NCBI GenBank assembly: GCA_041752115.1
Contig: JBGSHS010000361.1
Location: forward strand, 1-64,000
From: JAJRVM01 sp041752115
GTDB taxonomy: Bacteria > Planctomycetota > Planctomycetia > Pirellulales > Pirellulaceae
Length of the DNA: 64,000 nucleotides
Direction: 5' to 3'
The notes under the pieces were generated by a model. It was not told the origin of the DNA. It saw only the letters and a program-made list of their open reading frames with translations, and did not search any database. The stretch's first letter is position 1; every line of letters starts with the position of its first letter. Made by a program: the position numbers and the translations under genes. Below are positions 8,867-18,524 of this stretch, in pieces.

Positions 8867-9628
8867 ATGGATCTTGGTCTGACTGGGAAAGTTGCTCTGG
8901 TCACTGGCGGTTCCCGCGGTTTGGGAAGCGCCATATGTTTGTCGCTGGCTGCCGAAGGGGCCTGTGTGGCTGTCAACTACCGGTCCGACAAGGTTCGCGC
9001 GTTGGACGTGGTCGATGCGATTACCCGTTCGCATTCTACTCCCGCCTGCGCTGTGGCGGGTGACGTGGCCGAGAATGCCGATGTACTGTCGATGTTCGAC
9101 CAGTGCCAGCAGAGTTTGGGAATACCCGATATTCTGATCAACAATGCGGGCGTCTGGCCCACAGCATACGTACATGAGCTGACTCAAGAGAGTTGGGATC
9201 GCACGATGGCGGTCAACCTGCGGGGACCGTTTCTCACCTGCCGGGAGGCGGTCCGCCGCTGGCGTGAAGTGGAACGGGGGGGGCGGATCGTGAATGTGAG
9301 CTCTCCGGCAGCCTTTACCGGCTCGACGACCGGTCACGCCGATTACGCCGCCTCGAAAGCCGGCCTGGTGAATTTCACCATTTCTTTAGCGCGCGAGGTG
9401 GCCGCTCAAGGGATTTACGTCAACGCCGTTGCGCCGGGCATGATGTACACCGATATGGTGCATGACGCCCTGGTGGCCAACGAGCAGGCGTATCTCCAGC
9501 GAATTCCGCTCAGACGCATTGCCGAGCCGGAAGAAGTGGCTCAGATGATCGTTTTTCTGGCATCGGATCGGGCAAGCTATACGACCGGCGCGACCATTGA
9601 CGTGTCGGGAGGGATGCTGATGCGCTGA
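8867..9628 (+). CDS. SDR-family oxidoreductase (plus arm)
   Basis: This 253-residue short-chain dehydrogenase has TGGSRGLG, NNAG, the catalytic Ser in NVSSPAAF and the Y-x-x-x-K pair in YAASKAG. The frame extends upstream to 8786, but the sister SDR's start (MDL-LT) and the promoter at 8798-8826 fix the start at 8867. It is clearly homologous to the divergent SDR across its whole length, with the same size and the same C-terminal residues, so the two arose by duplication. First gene of the plus-strand arm, 71 nt before the aldolase. The two SDRs may act on successive or alternative polyol/ketose substrates. Confidence 0.93.
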   Translation: MDLGLTGKVALVTGGSRGLGSAICLSLAAEGACVAVNYRSDKVRALDVVDAITRSHSTPACAVAGDVAENADVLSMFDQCQQSLGIPDILINNAGVWPTAYVHELTQESWDRTMAVNLRGPFLTCREAVRRWREVERGGRIVNVSSPAAFTGSTTGHADYAASKAGLVNFTISLAREVAAQGIYVNAVAPGMMYTDMVHDALVANEQAYLQRIPLRRIAEPEEVAQMIVFLASDRASYTTGATIDVSGGMLMR

Positions 9629-9699
9629 CACCGGCCGGCCTTCTCGGAAGTCCTTGTTTGTATCTGCTGGGACCATTTCCTTCATGGGAGCATCAACCG

Positions 9700-10572
9700 T
9701 TGCTGACCACACTCCAAGAGATTCTAGGGCACGCCCGTGCGAACCACTATGCCGTGCCGGCTTTCGATTGCGTAGAAGACGTGATGGTGCGTGCCATTCT
9801 GGAGACGGCGGAAGAACTGCGGGCGCCGGTCATCTTGATGGGGCTGCTGCCTGATCTGCAGGGCTCCGGGATGCTCTACGTCTCTCGGCTGATCCGTGCT
9901 GTGGCCGATCATCACTGCGTGCCGGTGGCCTTGCACCTGGATCATGCCACGGAATTGGACCTGGTGCGCAGGGCGATCGACAACGGATTCACGTCGGTCA
10001 TGGTGGATGGATCGAGTCTGCCGTTCGAGGAAAATGTCGCGCTCACACGCGGGGCCGTCGAACTGGCTCATCCACACGGGATCAGCGTCGAAGGAGAACT
10101 GGGACACGTCGGCGGGATGGACCTGGATGCCACTGCCTGCGGGGACTCTGTGCTCACCGAACCCGATGAAGTGGCTCGCTTCGTAGAACAGACCGATCTG
10201 GATGCGTTGGCTGTGTCGATCGGGACCTCGCATGGCGTCTACCGCTCGCTGCCGAATCTGGCGATTGACCGGCTGATGCTGCTGTCGCAGGCCAGTCGTG
10301 TGCCGCTGGTCCTGCACGGTGGGTCAGGAACCCCTGACGACCAGATCCGAGCGGCAGTTCAGCACGGCATCTGCAAGCTGAACATCTACGCGGACTGCCG
10401 TATTGCGATGGGGCGAGGGTTGCAGCAGGCTGCTCGCGAGATGAAGCGTGAAGATCCATTGCCACGTGAGATGTTTCAGCCGATCAAGGCAGAGATAGCA
10501 CGCGTCGTACGAGAGAAGATCGAGCTGCTGTCGGCCCAGAACAGGGCCTGGACCATGGGAGATCGGTCGTGA
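9700..10572 (+). CDS. Class II ketose-bisphosphate aldolase
   Basis: This 290-residue zinc-dependent aldolase is of the FbaA/GatY/KbaY type and would cleave a ketose phosphate to DHAP plus an aldehyde. Expected residues are present: D81-H82 in ALHLDHATEL, E133 in VEGELGHVGG, H178 in SIGTSHGVY and H206 in VLHGGSG. I start it at TTG 9700, where GGGAG lies 9 nt upstream and the protein opens LTTLQEILGHARANHYAVPA like other members; the frame itself runs from a TTG at 9658. Its stop overlaps the GTG start of the next gene. Together with the FGGY kinase it forms a plausible kinase-aldolase catabolic core. Confidence 0.9.
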   Translation: MLTTLQEILGHARANHYAVPAFDCVEDVMVRAILETAEELRAPVILMGLLPDLQGSGMLYVSRLIRAVADHHCVPVALHLDHATELDLVRRAIDNGFTSVMVDGSSLPFEENVALTRGAVELAHPHGISVEGELGHVGGMDLDATACGDSVLTEPDEVARFVEQTDLDALAVSIGTSHGVYRSLPNLAIDRLMLLSQASRVPLVLHGGSGTPDDQIRAAVQHGICKLNIYADCRIAMGRGLQQAAREMKREDPLPREMFQPIKAEIARVVREKIELLSAQNRAWTMGDRS

Positions 10573-11615
10573 AACTGCTGGCGCTGAGTGATACCTACAT
10601 TCCTCTGGCTTACATGCACAGCGGTCTGGCTCCACTGCAACAGCTGGGGATCGAAGTCGAGGTGCGACGGTGGGAACACCCGACATTGATCCAGTTGCAG
10701 GAGGCGAATCTGGCCATCGAGCTGGGAGGACCCGCCGCGGTGTCGCTGCCGGACGACCTGCTCTGCGATATCGACACGTTCGATCTGCTGATCGTCCAGT
10801 TTGCCCCAGTGAGCAGCCAACTGATCGAACAAGCGTGCTCGCTGCGTGCGATCGGAGTCTTGCGTGGCGGAACGGAGAACGTCGACGTGTCGGCGGCGAC
10901 CGACCGGAGGATAGCAGTGCTCAATACGCCCGGTCGCAATGCGCGGGCTGTGGCCGAGTGCACGATGGCCCTGATGCTGTCCGAAATCCGCAACATCGCC
11001 CGGGCTCACGCCGCCTTGAAGCAGGGGATCTGGCAGCGCGACTTCCCCAACAGTGATGCCATTCCCGAGTTGAACCAGAAGACGGTGGGACTGATCGGCT
11101 ACGGCGCGGTGGCGCGACTGGTGGCGCATTACCTGCAGGCGTTCGGCAGCCGCGTGCTTGCCCACGATCCGTACTTCTCAGGTGATCCCTCTCCCGCCAC
11201 GCTGGTTGAATTGCCTGAACTGCTCCGTCAAGCGGATGTGATTTCGTTGCATGCTCGACTGACAGCCGAGAATCACCATCTGATTGGACGAGCGCAGCTG
11301 CGTCAGATGAAGCGGACGGCGGTGCTGATCAACACGGCGCGGAGCGGGCTGGTGGATGAGGTGGCGCTGGCGGAAGCGTTGTCGCAGCGGGTGATTATGG
11401 GGGCGGCGATCGACGTCTTTGATCAGGAACCGCTCCCCCCCGGCCATCCGCTCCTGGGCCTCGACAACGTCACTCTTGCGCCGCATCTGGCCGGTAGTAC
11501 CATTGATGCTTTTCGCGGTAGTCCTCGACTGATGGCCGAACATTTGGGGCGCTTGCTGCGGGGCGAGCCGAATGTACCCATTGTCAATGGAATTCGGCCT
11601 GAACTGGCACGATGA
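10569..11615 (+). CDS. D-isomer-specific 2-hydroxyacid dehydrogenase
   Basis: This 348-residue NAD(P)-dependent enzyme interconverts a 2-keto acid and a D-2-hydroxy acid. The Rossmann motif is GLIGYGAVAR (residues 174-183). The catalytic triad is visible as R258 (NTARSGLVD), E287 (DVFDQEPLP) and H306 (LAPHLAGS). The start is GTG in a GTGA overlap with the aldolase stop, with GGGAG 7 nt upstream, so the two are translationally coupled. In this operon it may handle the aldehyde- or acid-derived C2-C3 product, but the substrate is unknown. Confidence 0.92.
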   Translation: MKLLALSDTYIPLAYMHSGLAPLQQLGIEVEVRRWEHPTLIQLQEANLAIELGGPAAVSLPDDLLCDIDTFDLLIVQFAPVSSQLIEQACSLRAIGVLRGGTENVDVSAATDRRIAVLNTPGRNARAVAECTMALMLSEIRNIARAHAALKQGIWQRDFPNSDAIPELNQKTVGLIGYGAVARLVAHYLQAFGSRVLAHDPYFSGDPSPATLVELPELLRQADVISLHARLTAENHHLIGRAQLRQMKRTAVLINTARSGLVDEVALAEALSQRVIMGAAIDVFDQEPLPPGHPLLGLDNVTLAPHLAGSTIDAFRGSPRLMAEHLGRLLRGEPNVPIVNGIRPELAR

Positions 11616-11687
11616 TTGACAGCAGCGTTCGGGGCTGCGACAACTGATCACCAGCGCACTGACACTCAAATGGGAGCCGAATGAACC

Positions 11688-12803
11688 ATGAAGAAAGTTC
11701 TGATCGCACCTCGGAAGTACATTCAAGGCCGCGGCGTACTGGCCGAACTGGGAGATTACCTGAAACTGCTCGGTACTCGCCCGCTGGTCTTGTGGGATGT
11801 TCCTGTGAAAGGGATTGTCGGGGCGACTGTGCGCGAGAGCCTGGCGCGTGCGTCGATGGAACTGATCGAAGTGGATTTCCTGGGTGAGGCCACGGCCGCC
11901 GAACGAGCTCGGGTCACTCAGATCGCTCGCGAACGGGGAGCGGACATATCGGTCGGAATCGGCGGAGGCAAAGTGCTCGACGTTGCCAAGGCCGTGGCGG
12001 TCGATGCCGGACTCAAGATGGTGACCTGCCCCACAATCGCGTCAAATGATTCGCCCACGAGCGCGGCGTCGGTCTGGTACGACGAGCAACACAATTTCGT
12101 GAGCTTCGACTGTTGGCCCTTCAATCCGGATATCGTGCTGGTCGACACGCAAGTCGTGGCGGGGGGACCGGTGCGGGCCTTCGTGGCAGGTATGGGGGAC
12201 GCTCTTTCTACCTGGCTCGAAGCCGATGCGGCATTCAAGTCGCGCGCCATGAACATCGCGGGAGGTCGTCCGACCATGGCCGCCATGATGCTCGCACGCC
12301 TCTGTTACGAAACGCTATTGGAACATGGTTTAGACGCCAAGCGAGACGTGGAGCAGCATCTGGTGACTCCCGCTGTCGAGAAGGTCGTTGAAGCCAATGT
12401 CCTCCTCTCCGGTCTCGGCTTCGAAAGTGGAGGCCTGGCCACCGCCCATATGGTGGGCAACCTGCTCTCGAATGTCCCGCAGTGCCAACAGGCGGGCATG
12501 ATGCATGGAGAGAAAGTGGCCTTTGGAATCGTGACCCAACTGTGCCTGGATGATGAGTTTGACGTGGACGAGAAAGTGGCGGTCGTCGACTTTCAGATCG
12601 AGGTTGGGCTTCCAGTCACGTTCGCCGACCTGAACTTGAAAGAAGTTTCACGCCAGGACTTGATGGCACTGGGCCAGGCCTGTGCAGGTGAAGGTTCGTT
12701 GTGCCTCAACCACCCCTTTGTTGTGACTGCCGAAGACGTCGTGGATGCCATGTTCGCCGCCGATGCGCTGGGCCGCCATCGCAAGGAGATGCTCGGGCTG
12801 TAG
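11688..12803 (+). CDS. Iron-containing alcohol / glycerol dehydrogenase (GldA-like)
   Basis: This 371-residue family III metal-dependent polyol dehydrogenase carries the NAD-binding GIGGGKVLDVAKAVA, the metal-site Asp in GMGDALSTWLEA, and metal His residues in AHMVGNLL and MMHGEKVAFG. It is most like glycerol dehydrogenase, which oxidises glycerol to dihydroxyacetone, though related enzymes act on glycerol 1-phosphate or other polyols. It is the last gene of the plus-strand arm, 72 nt after the hydroxyacid dehydrogenase. I saw no strong terminator after it. Confidence 0.9.
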   Translation: MKKVLIAPRKYIQGRGVLAELGDYLKLLGTRPLVLWDVPVKGIVGATVRESLARASMELIEVDFLGEATAAERARVTQIARERGADISVGIGGGKVLDVAKAVAVDAGLKMVTCPTIASNDSPTSAASVWYDEQHNFVSFDCWPFNPDIVLVDTQVVAGGPVRAFVAGMGDALSTWLEADAAFKSRAMNIAGGRPTMAAMMLARLCYETLLEHGLDAKRDVEQHLVTPAVEKVVEANVLLSGLGFESGGLATAHMVGNLLSNVPQCQQAGMMHGEKVAFGIVTQLCLDDEFDVDEKVAVVDFQIEVGLPVTFADLNLKEVSRQDLMALGQACAGEGSLCLNHPFVVTAEDVVDAMFAADALGRHRKEMLGL

Positions 12804-13245
12804 GGACATGACGAACGGATGGGTTGTGGTCGGCGGACATTGATGCGTGCGGCTGCGCTCCTGACTGCTGCGAGTTCTGCGCTGCGCAGATCTTGGATGT
12901 CGGCGGAGAGCCAGCCGGCCGAATCGCGCAGGGGCTCCAGGCCGCAGAGAATACGCTCATCAGCGTGTGGCTGCGCCAGCTGCGGGGTGGCAGATCCCTT
13001 GACGGTACTGGAAACCGCTCTTCAGGCAGCCTACGATAGAGGCAAATCTCTGCGATAAGACAACATGAACCAGGAAGTAAGGGCGCGCCAGACGCGACTC
13101 TTGATCACAGAGACTTCAACCGGATCGTCCGCTCGCCTGAAACCAGCCCATGGGGCGATCGATCTGGTACTGCGATCCCACCATTCCGTGACCACCGGTC
13201 AGCAAGCGAGCGATTCGCCGTCTTGTGTTGTGCAAGGAGACTACC
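12804..13245. other. Intergenic gap, no gene seen
   Basis: This 442-bp stretch after the sugar operon has only short reading frames of low-complexity Arg/Ala/Ser composition, without family features. Nothing else recognisable; the AAGGAG of the next gene lies at its end. Confidence 0.5.
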
Positions 13246-16200
13246 GTGCGACGCCTCTCCACACTCTTGTCCAGGTTGTTTTGCTGTGTGGCGTTTGCCT
13301 CCTGTTCCGCGTGGTTGTGCGCCGGCCATTTGCGGGGGGACGATCAAGCGGTTGAGGCGAGCCTGCAGCAGCAGCTTGATGCGCCTCTCCTGTTCGTGAA
13401 ACGGCATTCTTACAGCGGCATCCACATCTACGACACCTATTACAAGTGGCCGCCAGGTGGTGGCGGGATTTACGTCCTGGAGAACCCTTCGGAGCCTCGC
13501 GAGCAGTGGCGGATTCGGCCGGTGATTGATCCGACGACTCCCGGCACACTGGGTGTGGGGGTCTATTGCGATCCCGAGCTGTCCTGGGATGGCCAGCGAA
13601 TTCTGTTTACGTTCAAGGGGGAGCCGACGGGGAGCACGAGCATTTACGAGATTGGCGTGGACGGCAGCGGCCTCCGCCAACTCACCGACCCGTCGTCCAC
13701 CTGCGACGTCTATTGCGGCAGCCTCAGCGGTCAGCATGACATCACACCGGCCTATCTGGCCGACGGTCGGATCGCGTTTTTGTCGACGCGTCCCAGCGGC
13801 CTGGTTCCATGCAACAACACGGGCGTGGCCATTCTCCATGTGATGAATGCTGACGGCTCGGATATGCATGCGATCTCCGTGAACAATGTCAACGAGTTTG
13901 ACCCGTGTCCACTTCCCGACGGTCGCATTTTGCTTGGACGTTGGGAGTACGTCGACAAGAACGCGCTGACGATCCAATCGCTCTGGACCATGAATCCAGA
14001 TGGAACTCAGGAGACGGCGTTCTATGCCAACAACATGGTCTTTCCAGAAGCCATCCTGGACGCGCGTCCGGTCCCCAACTCGCCGCTTGTTGTCGGTACG
14101 TTTGCCAAACACAACAGCACTCCGCGCGGGTCGATTGCGATGATCGATTCGCGGGAGGGCAAGAACAGCGTTGATGCGATCTACAATTTCGAACATCCGG
14201 ATGATCCCACTTACGACCTGGGAGATTCCTGCGAGCCGTGGCCGTTGTCCGAAGACCTGGTGCTCTTCAGTGGCCGGCCGGCCGGGAGCAACCGCAATGT
14301 GATCGAACTGATGGACCGCGCAGGGCATCGCCTCACCCTCCTCTCCGACCCGGAGATTTGCCTTCACTCACCCATGTTGGTCAAGGCACGTCCGAAGCCC
14401 GCGCTGATCTCTGATACCGTGGACCGTACCGCCCGCACCGGTCGCTTCTATCTGCAGGACATTTATGAAGGGCTTCCCGGAGTGGAACGTGGCTCGGTTC
14501 GTTGGCTCCGCGTGCTCGAAGAGACGTCACGCACCAGTGGTCGGACCGAAGGTGCCAATCCGTACAATCAGACGTTTCTGCTGAGCAGTGCATTGGCCTT
14601 CAGCGTCAAGAACTACCTGGGACGCGTTCCTGTCGAACCGGACGGCTCGGCCTATTTTGAAGTTCCTGCCGGGCGAGCCATCTACCTGCAGGCGCTCGAT
14701 TCCGACGGACGCCTGGTGCAGAGCATGCGCACGTTCGTTCAGGCAGCTCCTGGGACCACTCGATCGTGCATCGGCTGCCACGAGCACAAATTCACGGCCA
14801 GTCGCCCGATGGATACCTTTTCGACCGCCTTGCACAGGGAGCCGAGCCAGCTTGAGCCGGAGTCCTGGGGAACCGGGTACATCGATTATGCCACGAGGAT
14901 TCAACCGATTCTGAACCGGCGCTGCGTCCGCTGCCATGGCGGCGAGGAAGGTATCGCTGGCGGACTGGATCTATCGGGCGGCTGGACGGAGCACTTCAAC
15001 ATCAGCTACGAGAATCTTACAAACCGGTGTCGTACGCAACTCACCGCCTATTGGATCGCCGGCATCGATTGTATGAACGGCACGGCACTCTGGTCGTCGC
15101 AGATCTTTCCACCTCGCTCGCACGGGTCGGGTGCAGCGCCACTGGCCGATCTGCTCGTCCGTGGTCATGAGAACCAGATTGACGACCTGACCCGTACGGA
15201 ACGTGATCTGCTGATGGCGTGGATCGATTCGAATGGACTGTACTATGGTACCTGGAATCGCACGGCCAGTGGTTGTGCATTGCCGCAGTGGAACGCCGTG
15301 CAGAATGCTCTGGTTGGCGAAATGCAGCGGGCAGGCTGCCTCGAGTGTCATGGCCAGAACGGCCAGGCCACTTATTTTGAGAACGATTGGGTGAATCTGG
15401 AGCATCCTCAATGGAGTCGCATCCTCCGCGCACCGCTGGCGAGGGAGAGTTCGGGCCTGGGACTGTCGTGGTGCCGGAATCGGCAGGTGACAGCAGATCG
15501 GCAGCGCTTGCACCTGCTGTGGAACGGATACGCACATGCCGTCCAGCCTCCGTCCGCTTTCGCTCAGCACGAACTGGTGAAACCCGATCGGAGTGGTCCG
15601 CCGGTGACGAGTTTCGCTTCGACAGATGATCCTCACTATCAGGCCATGCTGGCCATTATTCGCGATGCGCGTGCCGAGGCGCTGGCCGTTCCGCGCGTTG
15701 ATATGCCGGGCGCCAGAGTTCTGCCCGGGGCATGCCGTCTGCTGGTGACGCCTGAGGTTCCACGTACGCCCCCAAACCTGACGGCCAGTATCGATCACGA
15801 AGGGACCGTTTCGCTTCAGTGGGAAACGGCCGCTCTCGCTCTCGGAATGGACTATGAGGTGCACCGTGGCAGCTCTTCCGATTTTCCGCTCGAACCAGGG
15901 ACGCTTCTGGTGCGCACTCCGCTGGGTTTTCACGTGGACTGGGACACACCGGCCGGAACGCTGTGGTACGCGGTGCGCGCCGTGTCGGGGGATTCGATCG
16001 GCGATGCAGCGTATGTTTCTGTCGCAGTCCCCTCCCCTGCCCCGCCATCCGCACCAGTGGACCTGAGCGTTCTGTCGCAGATCGGTGCTGTCCAGCTCAA
16101 ATGGCACGCCCCCGACGGTTCGATTTCTGGCTACCATGTCTACCGAGCGGATTCCGACTCCGCGGCCTTCACACGCCTGACATCAGAGCCCTGCCGGCGA

Positions 16201-16923
16201 ACCTCGTTTACCGATTTCCACGTTGCGACTGGAAACCGCTACCGCTACGAAGTACGCACAGTCAGCCGGCGCGATCTGGAAAGTGAACCAACTCCCCCGG
16301 TCGCCGCCACACCAGAAGTGATTCGTGAACCGGTGTTTGTCGCGCCGTTGTCTCAGGATCTGCGAGCTCACAGTAACTCCGGTGAGTCCAGTGACGGGCA
16401 AGCCCACGGTCAGCTGACCTACGCGGGCGGTGCACTGGATGTGGGTGGTGATGGCCATGTAACGTACGCGCACGATAGCCGCTTCGACCTCGTCCAGCCT
16501 CTGACGATCTCGTGTGCCATCAAATTTCGGGACGCCGGAACCATGCCGGTAGTGCTCGGTTGTGGCGCCTGGAACCAGGCCGGGTGGTTTCTGCAGTCGC
16601 TCGGGGGGCGCTGGCGCTGGTATGTGGCTGGCAATAACTGCGATGGTGGCCAGGCGGTTGTCGGACAATGGCAGCATATCGTAGCGACCTTTGACGGTCA
16701 GCAGGCACGCCTCTATCAGAACGGCAAGCTGGTGGCTCAACAAACGGGCCAGTGTAACGTCTCTCCTTGGCCTGGTGAGCTGTACATCGGGCAATACAGC
16801 GGCCAACCGGCTCCCCCGTACCAGGTTCAGGGGCTGATTAAAGACGTGAAGATCTTCCATCGTCCATTGAGTGATGACGAGATTCGTCAAGCGGCTGAGT
16901 CGATCTTGACAACGACCCACTGA
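13246..16923 (+). CDS. Secreted tri-haem protein, hydrazine synthase alpha-like, with Fn3 and LamG-like domains
   Basis: This 1225-residue exported protein starts at GTG 13246 (AAGGAG 6 nt upstream) with a signal peptide. Domains in order: a TolB/PD40-type beta-propeller at about residues 40-380 (repeats such as YEIGVDGSGLRQLT and LHVMNADGSDMH); a region with three c-type haem sites, CIGCH at 508, CVRCH at 560 and CLECH at 698; two fibronectin III-like modules at about 830-1020; and a C-terminal LamG/concanavalin-like domain at about 1030-1220. The propeller plus CxxCH layout resembles the hydrazine synthase alpha family, which is widespread in non-anammox planctomycetes with unknown function. 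Redox or sugar-sensing roles at the cell surface are conceivable. No hydrazine synthase beta/gamma gene is nearby. Confidence 0.85.
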   Translation: MRRLSTLLSRLFCCVAFASCSAWLCAGHLRGDDQAVEASLQQQLDAPLLFVKRHSYSGIHIYDTYYKWPPGGGGIYVLENPSEPREQWRIRPVIDPTTPGTLGVGVYCDPELSWDGQRILFTFKGEPTGSTSIYEIGVDGSGLRQLTDPSSTCDVYCGSLSGQHDITPAYLADGRIAFLSTRPSGLVPCNNTGVAILHVMNADGSDMHAISVNNVNEFDPCPLPDGRILLGRWEYVDKNALTIQSLWTMNPDGTQETAFYANNMVFPEAILDARPVPNSPLVVGTFAKHNSTPRGSIAMIDSREGKNSVDAIYNFEHPDDPTYDLGDSCEPWPLSEDLVLFSGRPAGSNRNVIELMDRAGHRLTLLSDPEICLHSPMLVKARPKPALISDTVDRTARTGRFYLQDIYEGLPGVERGSVRWLRVLEETSRTSGRTEGANPYNQTFLLSSALAFSVKNYLGRVPVEPDGSAYFEVPAGRAIYLQALDSDGRLVQSMRTFVQAAPGTTRSCIGCHEHKFTASRPMDTFSTALHREPSQLEPESWGTGYIDYATRIQPILNRRCVRCHGGEEGIAGGLDLSGGWTEHFNISYENLTNRCRTQLTAYWIAGIDCMNGTALWSSQIFPPRSHGSGAAPLADLLVRGHENQIDDLTRTERDLLMAWIDSNGLYYGTWNRTASGCALPQWNAVQNALVGEMQRAGCLECHGQNGQATYFENDWVNLEHPQWSRILRAPLARESSGLGLSWCRNRQVTADRQRLHLLWNGYAHAVQPPSAFAQHELVKPDRSGPPVTSFASTDDPHYQAMLAIIRDARAEALAVPRVDMPGARVLPGACRLLVTPEVPRTPPNLTASIDHEGTVSLQWETAALALGMDYEVHRGSSSDFPLEPGTLLVRTPLGFHVDWDTPAGTLWYAVRAVSGDSIGDAAYVSVAVPSPAPPSAPVDLSVLSQIGAVQLKWHAPDGSISGYHVYRADSDSAAFTRLTSEPCRRTSFTDFHVATGNRYRYEVRTVSRRDLESEPTPPVAATPEVIREPVFVAPLSQDLRAHSNSGESSDGQAHGQLTYAGGALDVGGDGHVTYAHDSRFDLVQPLTISCAIKFRDAGTMPVVLGCGAWNQAGWFLQSLGGRWRWYVAGNNCDGGQAVVGQWQHIVATFDGQQARLYQNGKLVAQQTGQCNVSPWPGELYIGQYSGQPAPPYQVQGLIKDVKIFHRPLSDDEIRQAAESILTTTH

Positions 16924-17381
16924 CTCGTATCGCTGTGTTGACTCCGAAGCGATTCGCCCTCAGTCGTTCGATCAACTGGAAGCACGTCGAAACTCCTGCC
17001 ACCACTCGTACTCACCGCCGCAGGACGCCTGGTCGCACACGACGGAGTACAGCGATGACGTTGGCCCCGCCGGCCGAACGTGGCGAGGGGATGAGCTGGG
17101 TGCGGCGGACGGCTGAAGGTGAGCCGGGCGAGCATGATAACGACTACCTGATTCGTGTCCTCCACCATCATGTCGCTAGGTCGAGTGGACCCGTTCGGTC
17201 ATGCTCACCCCATCGGATTGGTGGCCGGGCTGACGTGCTCGCTATAATGTATGACTGCTGGTCGAAAGGGCACGCCGTCTATTCAGGACTCGCTTCCTGC
17301 CCGAGAGACCGGTCCGTGAAAACTGGTCTGCGCCGTGGCCGTGATGCCTTGCTATCTCTTCTGGAGAAAGGAACCCGCTCG
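16924..17381. other. Intergenic gap, no gene seen
   Basis: This gap is open in the frame of the downstream gene, but the predicted residues are Arg/Thr-rich and unlike a protein, and the good start lies at 17382. I saw no terminator or promoter I could defend. Confidence 0.5.
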
Positions 17382-18053
17382 ATGGCATGGGATCTGGAAT
17401 ATCCGCTTTACCTGCTGCCCTTGGAAGCTGGCTATGTCTCGGTGGTCGACCAGGAGGATGGGGAATCTCCTGTGTACTATCTGGCGATATTCACGACTGT
17501 CCCGGCAGCTGGCGAATTCATTGAGAAGTGTGGAATTGAATGCGAGCCGCGTGAGCTGCACAATTCACGGGAGCTCGCCTGGCTGCTGCAAAGTCTGCGA
17601 GATCCGGTTCATCATGTGGCATTCAACCCGGTGGCTGACACAGCTGCCGTCGTCGAATCGCCCTGGAAGGTTTCGGTGCAGGATCTTCTGAAGCACTCCA
17701 TTCGTGTCGATTATTCGCCCTGGAACTACCCCGTCTACGTCATCGAGCAGCCCGCAGGATTTGTGTCGATCGAGGGGGCTGCCAGCAGCGGTCAGCCGAT
17801 TCGCGCCGTGGGACTCTTTACGAGCCGAGTGAAAGCCGAGACCTATCTGAGCGAAAGTGGCGAGTCCGGCACGATTCTCCGCCTGGACAACATGCAGCAG
17901 GCACGGTCCTTCTTGTCTCACATTGCGTCGGCCGTCTGCGCCGTGGCCCTCGACCTGGTCGTGAAAGACGGCCAGCAGTCGGCCAAGTACTGCTTCTCCA
18001 TCCAGACCATTCTGGACAAGTACCTGGTTCGTGACCGACAGGTGGCGGAGTAG
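17382..18053 (+). CDS. Hypothetical protein with an internal duplication
   Basis: This 223-residue protein belongs to no family I recognise. The start at ATG 17382 has AAGGA about 10 nt upstream; longer starts give non-protein-like sequence. It seems to contain two copies of one fold of about 85 residues. The first opens YPLYLLPLEAGYVSVV and continues to LAIFTTVPAAGEFIEKCG. The second opens YPVYVIEQPAGFVSIE and continues to VGLFTSRVKAETYLSESG. There is no signal peptide and no membrane segment, so it is probably cytoplasmic. The 470-bp gap before the HEAT/REC gene argues against an operon. Confidence 0.7.
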   Translation: MAWDLEYPLYLLPLEAGYVSVVDQEDGESPVYYLAIFTTVPAAGEFIEKCGIECEPRELHNSRELAWLLQSLRDPVHHVAFNPVADTAAVVESPWKVSVQDLLKHSIRVDYSPWNYPVYVIEQPAGFVSIEGAASSGQPIRAVGLFTSRVKAETYLSESGESGTILRLDNMQQARSFLSHIASAVCAVALDLVVKDGQQSAKYCFSIQTILDKYLVRDRQVAE

Positions 18054-18524
18054 CGTCTGCAGAACCCCAACAAAAAGAATCTGGGGGACGACGACGACAG
18101 GCACGATGGCTGCGGTTGTCGGGGGCACATCGTGGGGCCCCTCCCAAGCAGCCCGAGGGAATCACGTCGTTGCTGATCGATGATGGTCGCTGCCAGTACT
18201 CCCTGAACCATGGACTGCGAAAGGGTATCTCAGTGTAGCGATTGTGCGGATGGTAGAGATAGCAGCGGCGTGGCGCGGGATGGTTTCGCAGCTCAATTCT
18301 CGGCGGAGTCCCGCCACTGTCAGTGGATCACAACTTACATTTCTACATAGCGATTCGACTCGCCTTGTACATGGGGAACATTTGCGTTGTGGGCGTGACA
18401 CGTGTCTTCCGAGCGAGCGGAATGAGCGAGCTCTGGAGCAACGCTTCTCGTCGAATAGAAGGATCGCCTGGGGGCAATCTGCACCAACCTTGCCTGACTG
18501 ATGAGCGGCCTGGAGTCCGTAAGC
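18054..18524. other. Intergenic gap, no gene seen
   Basis: This 471-bp stretch contains no supported gene. Short overlapping frames on both strands lack ribosome binding sites and family signatures. The regulatory region of the HEAT/REC gene must be here. Confidence 0.5.

Noticed and set aside
13105..14367. Long minus-strand open frame (420 codons) opposite the tri-haem gene
   Set aside because: It is antisense to a gene with clear domains, rich in Arg/His/Gln, and has no leader, ribosome binding site or family motif. A codon-bias shadow in GC-rich DNA.
14971..16137. Minus-strand open frame of 388 codons inside the tri-haem gene
   Set aside because: It lies opposite the haem and Fn3 domains and shows no features of its own.
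13246..16923. Evidence for anammox (hydrazine synthase)
   Set aside because: Only an alpha-like protein is present, fused to Fn3 and LamG-like domains. No HZS beta/gamma, hydrazine dehydrogenase or multihaem cluster is nearby, and the rest of the window reads as an aerobic heterotroph.
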